From the NCBI RefSeq assembly GCF_000972845.2, contig NC_040021.1:4899969-4963968 (forward strand): 64,000 nucleotides of DNA, written 5' to 3'. Below the pieces are notes generated by a model, which searched no databases, was not told the origin of the DNA, and worked only from the letters and a program-made list of their open reading frames with translations. The position numbers were made by a program, and so were the translations under genes. This stretch comes from Larimichthys crocea. Taxonomy: Eukaryota > Chordata > Actinopteri > Sciaenidae. The first letter of the stretch is position 1. Each line of letters begins with the position of its first letter. Shown piece after piece: positions 37,505 through 54,098 of this stretch.

Positions 37505-37770
37505 AAACCTGTGGAGTTCATACAAACACAATGAGCTATAAAATACAAAACTTGTAATCACATAGCGCTTTTCTGACATGCGAGGTGCCAACCGCTCGAC
37601 AGGAGCTGCACAGTACTTCCGAGCCAAACTGGTACTAAGCTCACCAACACGCACACGCACTGACGTCACAGCCATCAGGGGCAAATTTGCAGTTCATGCT
37701 CAGTTCAGTATCTTGCTTCTTGCTCAAGGACACTTCGAACTGAATCAGCGATGCTCTGATTACTAAAGAA
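37505..37770 (+). repeat. Mosaic dispersed repeat
   Basis: Shares GTGGAGTTCATACAAACACA with 35621 and TAATCACATAGCGCTTTTCT with the common fish repeat also seen near 35752. It ends with the GCTCAAGGACACTTCGAACT part that also occurs near 31620. No gene. Confidence 0.65.
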
Positions 37771-40052
37771 GCTAAATCCTGGTGTTTAAAGTGAAACAGG
37801 GACAGAAGTACAATAAGAACTTGTGCTTGATAACGTGCGTAAGAAGACACTGTCTATTCTTTAGATCTGTCAGCGGGTCGACGCAGGCGTTTAACTAAAA
37901 GCACAGCTGTGCCGAAATGAAGCCGACCAGACTATTACAAAGTACAGATCGTCTTATTCTAGTTTGTCTCGGGTTGATTTAGCGGTGAGTCATAAATAAA
38001 GCAGTGTGGAAATCACTGTCAGTCGACTCATTAGAAGTCTTTTTTTGTTCTTGACACATTAAAAGAAAAATCAAAAGATCCGTCTTATTAATATTTCAGC
38101 CGTTGCAGTAGCTACCTCTTTCAGATGTTAGCTGTCTGTGGCCTTATTAAAAATACAAGCTGTATGATCTGTCTGTCCGCCCTCGAATCCGTCAGTTCGT
38201 CTCACTGTCTGTCCAAAAACTCCGTCAGGCTCCTTAACTTTGTTGTAAGATAATGCCAGAAGCTTTCACTCATTCACGGGCGGCTCCTGCTGCCTTTCTC
38301 CGTCCTCCCGACATGAGACGAGGGCCGTTAAGTTGAGCCGATGGCGGTCAAGTAAAAACCTGTTTCTTCCCTCATAGAGGAATTTCAGAACCGTCTCAGA
38401 AAGCGCAGCCAGTGTACAGAGAGACTGTTCAAACATTTATACAAGCGCTCGCCCTCGAATGTCTGGGAACTCGGAGGCAGCGGCGTCCCACTTCTTCATC
38501 CAGGCTCCGAGCTCAGCACCTGCTGCGGGTTATTCTTTTCACTTCAGATGAAGATATTTCGCCCGGACCCGCTTTGTATTAATCACAATTTGATGCATCG
38601 CCGAGCGCCTTGCGAAACCAACATTGCATTCTTTCACACCCTCCGACTTGGCACGAGCTCAGAACTTGATCGTGATCGACGTGAACGCCCGTGTTAGATG
38701 CATCTCGTCGGGTTTTTACACCTCTGAATCAAATTAGCAGAATGCCAGACTAATGCGCCCTGTGTTATTCATAGGCCCGAGCAGTAATTCGCTGACTAAG
38801 TCTTTTGCTTGCTCAGTGCTCGCCATGTGGAGCCAAAAGGGTTTTCTATGTGGGTCATCTGCTTTCGGCGTCTCCCTTTCCCCCCACTGACAAACGACAG
38901 AACACTTGAGAGCAGGATTCAGGAAATAGTGCTGATGATTTATATATGGGATCAGATTTGAACTGATTTTCAACATGAGTGATGGAATATTTAGATTGTA
39001 ATTTACAGAGATTAGTTGTCATCTGCGAGGAAGTGATTCAAACGTGGCAATATCTATCAAAATAATCACGTTACAGCACAGAGGAACTGAACTGCACCGC
39101 ACGGTGAGATGTATAAAACGAAGGCAAGGACGGGCACGTCAGTTTCTCTCCGTGAGGTGAGCCTACAAGTGGAAAAAAACGTCTATAACAGCAGGTCCTT
39201 TTTAGGTGCTTAACACCAAACCGCCTCGCAGCTCGGCGGTAGGTAATGATGGCATTATCATTGATCCCCACAAACTCCAGTCCAGAGCGATCGATGCTTT
39301 CCCAAGTGTTTTCCATGCAGACAGCAGTCAGATTAAGCCGGCTGCAGCGGAGAGAGAGAGAGAGGGGACATTCTGCAGATCGGAAAGCTACAACTGAAGA
39401 GATTGAGATTTAGTTTCTATCAGTGTGTGTGTCTCCGTGTCTGAAGCAAAGCCAAGGACAGAGATTTTTTTTTTAAACCAGCATGTTTTTTGGCACCGGA
39501 TTAAGTTGAGCAGCAGCGTTTGCCAACATCTGTCCGCCATTACCCCGGTGACACTGGCGGTCATGCAGCAATTAATCAGATAGTTGTGATAGTCGCCTCT
39601 CGGTCACTCTGCACCTCGGGCCCCGTCGCTAAGCAGCAGGATGAGGGTCAACGTTCAAAGGGTGACGTTCCTTCCTCGGTACTCCAGAAAGCACTGGGCT
39701 GTGCTTACTGTGCAGGACCAGAGCGTCTTGTCTGACGTTAACCTGGATTGTTCTTCCTCCTCATTTGACTGCAGCTGCACCTTTTTTTTGCAGCTAATAA
39801 TACACTGTACATTCACTTCTCTGTGTAATGCATACTGGTGCTCTGTAATTGCTACATAAGCTGGCATTCGGCCACCGTTGAGTCCTGTAGCGTGGTAACA
39901 TTTCTCTCTTTTTATAATTGGAGTATCTTTTTGGACGTTGAAAGTGTCACAAGGACACCGTGATGAGCCTTTTTTTAACAGTTTCATGCCGGTTAACAAG
40001 TCGGCTGATAAGTAACTGCCGGACAAATCTTTTTATAAAAAAGGTTGCAACC

Positions 40053-40430
40053 ACTAAAGAATGGACAGCGTATGCATGAGGTCACCCACAGGTTTCAGAA
40101 GAGACGCTTCTACCTAGAAATTGGCAAAGACGCAGGCTGAATAACACCTAGGTCATCAAAACATCAGACCCACCTTTCTTAATCCTGCATAACTTTAAGC
40201 CTTAATATAATGTGAACAGGTGAGTTGTATATAAATTCACCCTCAGTACAGTTGTCATGAACGTGGAAATTAGCTACAGAGACCAAAACTGTTTTTTGTA
40301 CCAGGCTGTAAACATGTTTATTAGACATTTGAACATGGGGACTTATGGAGACTGACTCGCTTCTGGAGCCAGCCTCAAGTGGACGTTTGAGGAACTGCAG
40401 TTTTTGACACTTCACAGTCACAGAGGTTGC
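40053..40430 (+). repeat. Dispersed mosaic repeat, uninterrupted copy
   Basis: Starts AAAGAATGGACAGCGTATGC, then ATCCTGCATAACTTTAAGCC, GTGAACAGGTGAGTTGTATA and CATGGGGACTTATGGAGACT. Serves as the empty-site comparison for the hAT element inserted in the sister copy at 31590-32610. Confidence 0.75.
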
Positions 40431-42391
40431 CACTTTAATCAGCTGGTTGATCAACAGGAAAAGTTGCAGTCTGCAGCTATTTTAATATTAAACTTTGTTT
40501 CAGTAATTTGGCCAGCAGCAATGTCAATGCAGCGTTCTGTGATTTCAGCCTCTCAGGAGAGATGAGTGAGGACGTACTACTACACTCTCTAAAGTCTCTG
40601 CATTGTAAATCGAATATCTTCGGATATTTGTAGTTTTTTGTTTTCTAATAAAACTGGTCTAAAATAATAAACTAATTGTTATACTTTGAGATGAATCTGT
40701 GGACAGAGCTGTGTTTTAAAGACATTTTTTTTTATGCCAGATTTAACGTCACGTACTTGATGGTATGCAAGGTTTAACGTGCAGTCAGACATGCAGCCAC
40801 AGGGAGACAAGTAGCAGCAGGAAGTCAGTCATTTTCAAGCAAGATGAAACCACGTGGCTGTCGTGTGATTGGCCGGCACCTCTCATTCCTCGCCTTGAGA
40901 GACGCGCACATACGTGCCAGCTGCAGTGCAAGATGCTGTGTTTTTTTTTCTTTCTTTTTCCCCCGGAGAGCCGTGGAAGCGGTAATCTCCAAACATCAGA
41001 AATGCCGGTCACATGGAGGCGAGCGGGGGAAAAGTGATTACTTGACTGAGACAGAATGAAAGATGGCTTTCTCCCGTGTTTGTTTTTAAGATGGTATCTG
41101 TGTACGTAGTGATCTAACCCGGCAGTAATGAAAGCGTTACAACCACCAGTAGCTAAAGGGGATTAAACTCACCAGTATCCCAGGGAATAACGTCCTTATC
41201 AAGACGAGCTGGTATCTCGGTGAAAGGTAAACATCACCTGCATTCCTGTCCGCCCGTGTTGTCTGTGTGACCGTGTCACTCTGAACCGGAGCCGCTTAAT
41301 GAAGGCTCGCTCTCGGTGTTGTGGGTTTTGTAACGTGTTTGATAAGGATTGTTTGGCACGCGGCCTATCGGTTGACATCCTCGGGGCTTGTGTTGCGGTG
41401 TGATACGCCGTGAGCAAAGAGAGCTCAGACAGTCTGTGATTTAGATTATGCTCGTGACGTAATATTGTTTTCGAAAGAGGAGCTACAAGAACTTTATATC
41501 TGCTCTGGGTTTTTTAGCCTCGAGCTATCTTTTTCAAACATCTGCAAACGTTTTCCTCACATTCTTTATATTTTCAAACCAGTTCCCGACATACAAAGAA
41601 AGCGATCTCAAGAGGAAGATGTGTCTGACGTCGTCCACGATAAAAACGAACGCTGTTGTATTCTGAAAACTCACCTCGGGTGGCTTCAGGAGCGTCTGGG
41701 AAACTTTGAAATAAATCTGGCAACAAGACAATAGTCTGCATCAGGAGATGCAGCTTCGGTTTCCTTTGTAAAAGCCCAAGCTGGTTTCTATTCTGAGCCG
41801 GTGGAGATAATTCCACATCACTTCTGAGATGGACTCTTATCAGGGATGCTCAGTAATTTGAGTCAGTGATGAGGTCGGGATGCAGCAGGGAGGCCTTTAA
41901 TGAGATTTGCTGGAGGTGCCGTTGGTGTTGCCTCGTCTAATGCGCCTAGTTTACTAGTGATGGCTCTAACCTCTTATTTTTTTCTGTATGTGCCGGAGGA
42001 GGAAATTGAAAGAAACACAAACAAATATTCTGCAGCATGCTGATGATTTTTTTTCTGGACCGGGGGAGCCGTGCATTGAAAAACAGGATGAGCTGCAGAG
42101 TCGTGCTTTATAAAGAAACGCTTACAGTGGCTGATTTATGGGAAGGCAGACTGTAAATATGTGTTACTGTGAACCTCTGGGCCTTGAAGTTTTCACCTCT
42201 TGTGTTTCTGTAATGACAAACAAGGCGCTATTTTTAATCCAAACGAAAACTGTTGAGTTCATTGAAGACATTTTAAACTGGATTTCACCACAGATGCTCA
42301 CAGCTAAATCTTTCTTACTGTTTATTGCTGATATTGCTTCAGATAGTTATTGTGACTCACATTGGAATATTTTATTTCCTGTCTCTCCCAG

Positions 42392-42862
42392 GTTCCTGTT
42401 TTGTGAAGACTCGTCTCCAGCCGAAATTCCTGACCAGTGGCCAGAAAATGAGCACATCCCCAGATAGAAACTCCGAGCTACCCCGCTGACCTGTGAGCAG
42501 CCATGCCCTCCCTCCGTCACCCATCGAGGGGGACCCCTCTCCAGATGTGGGATTGTTTCCTGACATAGATTTGTAAGATTAGCTGAACCTCGCGATAGAA
42601 ATGGCATTGGTTTGTGCGAGATATAACACATCAGAGTACATATTAGAATACAGGTGAGGCTTAACCTCGAGCCAATAACCACAGGACTCTCAAGAAGAGG
42701 TAAAAACCGCCTCAGATGACCTTTACAGAAGGACGCAGCCCAGCTTTGATGATTTAGTAACCATCCCACTGCCTTACTGACAAGGTCGTACCATGGCTGC
42801 TGCTGATCCCCATAGCAACGGTTCTTTGGTGGGGCGAGGAGCAGATTGAGAAAGCGTCAACA
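42392..42862 (+). other. extl3: extl3 5' UTR part of the first coding exon, with upstream ORFs
   Basis: An acceptor with a good pyrimidine tract (TTTCCTGTCTCTCCCAG, ending 42391) precedes 471 bases of leader. Several upstream ATGs are present: one at 42502 with 21 codons before its stop, and one at 42793 in ACCATGG context with 18 codons, ending in TGA at 42847-42849, 13 bases before the main ATG. None is in frame with extl3. Confidence 0.6.
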
Positions 42863-48657
<5,795 letters not shown>

Positions 48658-49944
48658 CGTCGAGGCTACTGCAGCCCCGTTTAAAAGAGCCAAAAGCGGA
48701 GTGAGAGTTTGAAGGACTGGGTGTGTTTTTGTTTTGTTTGTTTGCTTTTTTTTAAAAAAAGAACAGCACTGCGAGCAGTGATGAAGATGGACGGAGACGG
48801 ACGGACGGACTGCCAGATTAAAAGCACAGAAGGAAAGTTTTGGGGTTTGGATTTTGCCCAGCGGAGGGATAGACAAGTTCACCTTTTAAAAAGCTGTTGG
48901 CTCGCGGTTTAATCCACAACTCGACTGAGAAATTCGAAGAGCGGAAGCTGAAAGGGACCACTGCCAACAAAATTAGCCTTTTCAGTGGACGTCACTCCTA
49001 TTTCATGTTCCTCAATCACGCTCAATCATCAACCACTACAGATGTCATTTGCACCTCTTTAAACGGCCTGCTGAGGAAAGGGCGATTGTACACAGTGTAC
49101 AGAAACTCTCCCCCCGCGATAAACCCGACCTGACAATGGAGCTATCCGTTACCGAATCACTGACAGACTGATGTCAGGCTGCGTTCAAGCGCCGGCAGCC
49201 TGTTGACAGTTTCAGTTGGGAGAGCAAAAAAAAAAAAAGTGGCAACAACACAGCTGCCACTGCGCTTTATTTTGTTGTCGTCGTATTTGTTCTCCATTTA
49301 AAAGAAAACTGTACATGTACGCGAGAGAAGCACTGACGGTGAGAAGTATTTTATTGAACAGCCTTTCTTTTCTTTTTTAATGTTTAAATGTGTAAATCTG
49401 TCGAACAACAACAAACCCCGAACCTCCGCCTGTTGGGAGCTCAGACACAGACCCGTCTGAGAACGTTACAGGACCTCGACTGAAGAGTTTAAAAACAGCT
49501 CGGCCCGATCATGTTCAAGTAGTGTCACGTGTTCGAGAAGGAATCCACACTTCAGCGGTCACCATAATGCCTCGAATTTGTCATGAAAACCAGCCACCTT
49601 TTTTTTTTTTTTTGTTACGCTTACAGGATCTGTCTGTTTTTTACGCTTATAGGGTGTTTACTAATGTTTGTAAAAAACTGGTCCACGGTTGAAGTAGTCA
49701 CGTTTTTAAATGTAATAATATGAAACTGATCGATGGGTTACTACTACGTCCCCTTAACTGAAGTGCAACAAAGTCAAGAATCACAGCTGCCAAAATCAAC
49801 ACTGGATGTTTTAATTAAGGTCGTTAGTTATAAAAGGAAGTTAAATGTGCTATTAGGATTAAGAAAATTTAGATTTAACGGGAATAGTTTGAGCTTTTGT
49901 GAACATGTTTTTGCTCCGATCTGTCCCATTAGATATGAAACAAC

Positions 49945-50180
49945 ACAGCATAAAGACTGGAAACGGGTAGAAACAGCTAGCCTGGCTCTGGACAGAGTTA
50001 GTGAAGCTCTTAAATTAACACACATCCTGTTTTTAATTTATACGAAACACAAAAGCAGTTTACCCATTTCCAGTCAAAGGTAGCAGCATCTTTGAAGCTC
50101 TTTAAATAACACGCGATATCTTGTTTATGTTAATCCGTGTAACAACAACGAGCTGCTTACCCGTTTCCAGTCTTTGTGCT
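49945..50180 (+). repeat. Dispersed fish repeat within the extl3 3' UTR
   Basis: GACTGGAAACGGGTAGAAAC followed by AGCTAGCCTGGCTCTGGACA, AGCTCTTAAATTAACACACA and the ATATCTTGTTTATGTTAATC word. These words, in this order, are a familiar teleost interspersed repeat. A weaker relative lies at 59755-59870. Confidence 0.55.
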
Positions 50181-50934
50181 GAGCTATCTAACACTGAAAC
50201 TCTATTGGTATTGGTCCACGTGACTTCAAACCCCACCAAGGAGAGAAGCGAATGCTCAACGCCATCTGAAGCTTGTACACAGTGTTTTATTTTGAAAACC
50301 GACCAGCTTCTCTATGCTCTTCCTTGATCGGCTCTGTGCTGATCGATGGAGACTGATCGCAGCTGCTCCTGAAAACCGACCACAGTGACTAGAACGGCCG
50401 CGATCAGCTCAAACTCTCCAACCAGACAGCAAATGAACATAATTCCCAAAAGTTTGAACTACTCCCAGAAGTATTAGATACGTCCCGCTGCGTTCACGTC
50501 ACCCTCCTGTGTAGAACTCCTTCAGCTCAGACAGAAAACGTCACTTTACGGTGTCGCCACATTGGTTCCACTTTGTTTTTGTTTTTTTACCATTGCTTGA
50601 TGAATGTTTTCTTTTGCCAAATAGGTACGACGTCTGCTGCTTTACAGTTTCATTTCCAGGGTGCACAGTGTGAATGATTGAACCCAGTAATCCACGGTAC
50701 TTTTACCAGGAGTCCCTTCCCGTCACGTATTGGAGATCCAAAGTCGTTCATTTGACCTCGTCAGACTTAGTTTCTGTAATCTGAACAAAAGTTTAATCTT
50801 AAAAAAAAAAAAAAAAAGAAGTAGGTGTGAGGATGCTTTTATGAAACAAAGACTCATAAGTCCATGGTTCCTGTATATTTATTGAATATATTATTAAAAA
50901 AAGATTTTTTTTTTAAACTGATAATGACACATTC

Positions 50935-50940
50935 AATAAA
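50935..50940 (+). terminator. extl3: extl3 poly(A) signal
   Basis: AATAAA in ATTCAATAAAATTATG, about 2.28 kb after the stop codon. It is the first canonical AATAAA noticed on this strand downstream of extl3. Confidence 0.65.
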
Positions 50941-52016
50941 ATTATGAGACATTGTAGTTTATTATTATTATTATTCCTGATCCCGTGTACGCAAACTCGA
51001 TTTGATCCGTCAGCCGGCCCGAGGAAAACGAGCTTGTTGCCACTGAACGATTTTGGAGGGAGAACTTAAACTGACCTGAGATCAGCCAGCGAGATGACCC
51101 GCTCGACCTCTAACGCTGTCATAAAGCGTCTTTGAAGCCGACCTGCTCCAGGTGTTGCTCTCCGGGCCCCTGCAGTGAAATATAAAAATATTCGATTGAG
51201 CATATTTCACTCAAAAGGGGTCGAATCAAGTGCCAGATTTTTAATTACGTGTAAATTATGTTAATTATAAAATGGAAATATAGATTAAATTACACTCTGC
51301 TGCACCAGACTTGAAAAACCAGCCTGTCTGGTTCCATCCTAACACTTTTATTGGAGCTCCAGGTGCCTCCGTAATTACCTGGCTGACTCTCAGCCCGTCC
51401 TCGGGGCATAAGACGGGGGTCGGCTGGTATTTTGGAGCCTCCTCCAATCCCTGCCGTCCACCCGCCCTCCCTCTAAGATCTGTGGCACAGCTGGTTTTCC
51501 CTGGCCTAGAGCAGGATAAATCACCCCCCCCTTTGGAAGGAAGGTGTAAGGGAGTTGTCAAACTATGTTCTCCAGCCACCTGCAACGCTGCTCGAGCTGT
51601 ACCAGACTGATGACGAACGTCAAACAAAACCATTGAAGGCCAGACAAGTGGAAAATAAAAACACTCAGTTGTTAAAACATTATCTGACTTACAGCCTCGT
51701 TCTTTTCTGTCTTTTATTCCTGCGATCGATACCACGACTGTCGGACGAAGCCTTGAAATAAAGAAGACATGGTTTGACCTTTGAGGGGGGCCCTCCTGAC
51801 ACACATGCATAATATGCTTCTGATATTTTACATCAGGTACATTCATTTAAACCAATAATTTATACTTTCTATTACAGTTAAAGTCAAAGAAAATAATAAA
51901 TGCATAGCCAAGAAGCTGCCATCGTTATGAGGAATCTGTGTTGGCGCCATTGGTTTATTAACGAGGTCTCCAAACACCGACCGTTCGCCTGTTTACGGGG
52001 CATTTGCTGGGCAACT

Positions 52017-52135
52017 AACGGAGATTTGTGGGGCTGGTTAGTTCATTTGGTAAGAGTGTGTGCAAAGGCTCAGCGGCCCGGAGTATCTCGATCAATCTCT
52101 GTCAAATAAAGCTCGAAAAGTCTCCAAAAGAAATC
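52017..52135 (+). repeat. tRNA-derived SINE fragment
   Basis: GGCTGGTTAGTTCATTTGGT then AAGAGTGTGTGCAAAGGCTC (degenerate A-box side) and the tail CTCTGTCAAATAAAGCTCGA, the usual 3' end of a fish SINE. The B box is poorly kept. Confidence 0.6.
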
Positions 52136-52317
52136 TGAATTCAAAGAAAGTGGTCCCGACAAATAGTTTACATACAGCGACTGAAATGCAAAGATCTGTG
52201 TGAGCTTCATCAGCGGACTTTGGCACCTTTTCGACACGTTTTCAGTTTTCATGAGACCAAACTTACAAAACCATGAAATAAAAATAAAAACATTCACCAT
52301 TTCTTGGGATGAGATTT

Positions 52318-52425
52318 GTGGAGCAGTTGGTAAGAGTTTGCGTCCCGGGGGTTCGATCCCAGCCTGTTTCCTGTCACTCTTCAGCCATGTAAAGCTTGAA
52401 AAAACAGCCCCGAACATATCAGAGG
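52318..52425 (+). repeat. tRNA-derived SINE fragment, second copy
   Basis: GAGCAGTTGGTAAGAGTTTG, then CGGGGGTTCGATCCCAGCCT, a clear B box, and the tail CCTGTCACTCTTCAGCCATG, then TAAAGCTTGAAAAAAC. Same general kind as the copy 300 bp upstream, but preserving the opposite half. Confidence 0.65.
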
Positions 52426-52979
52426 GAGACTGAAGGAATAAACCACACAGCAACCGAAGTGTAATAAAGGCAAAGAGGTGTGAACTTCAGAGGTGATCGT
52501 AGGCGGCGGGCACCTGTTTTCAGTCTTCATGCTAACCAGCTGCTGTCTGTCTACAGCTTCATATTTCTCATAGAGACACGAGAAAGCCAAAAAAAAAGAG
52601 CCAGCCAGTTGTTTATCTGGTAGGAATGCTCCACATCTGGTTTGCATTCGTCTTCTAATGAATAAAATTTGACTTAGTACGAAATATTTGGCCTCTGCGA
52701 GAAGAACCGAAGGGATGAGGTGTGGTTGAAGCACCCCTGGACCCAGAGGAGGAGGACGGGGGTTTAAGCTCTGACATCAGTTTGACAAGGGGAGAGAAAA
52801 ATGTGTCCCACACCCCGTCGGCTTCAGCCAGCCAGAGAAAGAGGAGAGCGGGTTTGACTTGAGACTCGGGTGTGGTTGTCTTCAGTCGGGGATTTCTTTG
52901 CCTCTTTTTCTGATTGGCGTTGTGTCTCGATGAGGACGGCGCAGGTATGACCAGATCCCTCACAGTACAGCCCAGTGTA

Positions 52980-52989
52980 TTTATTTATT
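52980..52989 (-). terminator. syt14: syt14 poly(A) signal
   Basis: TTTATTTATT on the plus strand gives overlapping AATAAATAAA on the minus strand, 1.1 kb after the syt14 stop codon. Confidence 0.5.
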
Positions 52990-54098
52990 GAACAACACAT
53001 CTCAAAATACGATTCACCTCTCTCTGATTTCATTCAACACAGTCGGTCGGCACTGCCTCGCAGGAAAAAACCAACAAAAAAAAAAAAAAAAACTACAGCC
53101 GGCTTTATTGGACTGTGCAGGCTTTTGCATATTCCTCCCTCAGAAGGGGGGGGAAGCACCATGTTTCTACATGAATGAACATGGCTGAGTTGTCAGAAGG
53201 CTGAATGGTGAAAAAAAAAAAAGAAAGAGAAGAAGAGAGAGAGAGAGGCTCAATCTGTATCACACACACAGGAAAGGAAGCTGCTCTTCGATACCGGAGG
53301 CACGCCAGAGCTGTGTCCAATTCTGTAAGAGACTCTGTGGAGCGCAAGACAGAGTTTCATTCCTCTCGTTTAAAGTGGCGTCAGATGCATAGAGTACGGA
53401 GTTATGCAAGAAGACCACAATAAGAAAACAAAACAAAACTTGGTGTGACGCACACACCGCAGAGAGACGCCGATAAAACTGGTAAACCGTTTGACTGATC
53501 CCCAAAAAACTGTGAAATGGATCTTGCATAATGTCATGTGCATGTAAACAAACTGTACAAAGCATAGCTTGTAAGCATAGTTGCAGCATGTCGTAGGCCC
53601 TTTTTTTTTCTTCATATATATATATATATATTTATATATAACAGTCTTTTTTCTTTGCCTTCTCTTTGTGTCAATGGCTATGACTGATAGAGAAATGTCT
53701 GGTATGCTGGTGGCAGCTGAAGTCCAGAAACAGGGGAGGAGTCTCTGCTGGTCCTGGACCCGGAGCTCTTTGGTCCAAGATTCAGAGACAGAAAATGTTT
53801 GTAAGAGTCTTTAACGTGGTCCTGTAAACAGTTAGTGTACATGCAGATCTAGACCGGAGGCAGGATTGTTACGTTTCCGTCTGTCCTCGCTTATTTTCCC
53901 GTCGATTCGACGCCGACCTGCCGACTGAGGAAAAAGTGGCAGATTAAAGGGTGCTCATGCCGTCTCTGGCAGTGAAGACTGGCTGTCCTCACACCTGTAT
54001 GCAGCACACACACACACACACACACACACATCACACACACACGTCACACACTTGACTGTTCAGGGAATGCTGTTGAGTCTTCGTAAGTCTTCCTCCTC
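52990..54098 (-). other. syt14: syt14 3' UTR with simple repeats
   Basis: Between the stop at 54099 and the AATAAA at 52980 there is no open frame with family similarity. It carries poly-purine runs (53208-53250), a (TA)n run (53614-53640) and a (CA)n run (54008-54032). Confidence 0.5.

Larger units (their letters stand above)
21248..42391 (+). other. Presumed first intron of extl3 (no second gene seen)
   Basis: Twenty-one kilobases without an open frame that resembles a protein and without a convincing exon chain on either strand. It holds the repeats listed separately. Between them are stretches of complex, non-repetitive text with clusters of TAATTA-like words (for example 29880-30090, 33990-34190, 38230-38760), which are candidates for regulatory DNA. 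Additional non-coding extl3 exons could lie here unseen. Confidence 0.5.
48658..50960 (+). other. extl3: extl3 3' UTR
   Basis: Starts after the TAG stop and probably ends after the AATAAA at 50935-50940. It includes homopolymer A and T runs (for example 49600-49612 and 50801-50817) and a dispersed fish repeat at about 49945-50180 (ACTGGAAACGGGTAGAAACA, then GCTAGCCTGGCTCTGGACAG). Earlier ATTAAA-type signals exist near 48818, so shorter transcripts are possible. Confidence 0.6.
50961..52975. other. Intergenic space between extl3 and syt14
   Basis: No gene seen. It holds two SINE pieces (listed separately) and a GC-rich, non-repetitive stretch at 51300-51560 whose open frames on both strands resemble nothing known. 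Confidence 0.5.

Noticed and set aside
51265..51846. 193-codon minus-strand frame
   Set aside because: No family similarity recognised, overlapping open frame on the other strand, no splice or promoter signs. Probably chance openness of a GC-rich stretch.
52318..52425. tRNA gene
   Set aside because: A good B box but no folding cloverleaf around it, and a SINE-type tail follows.
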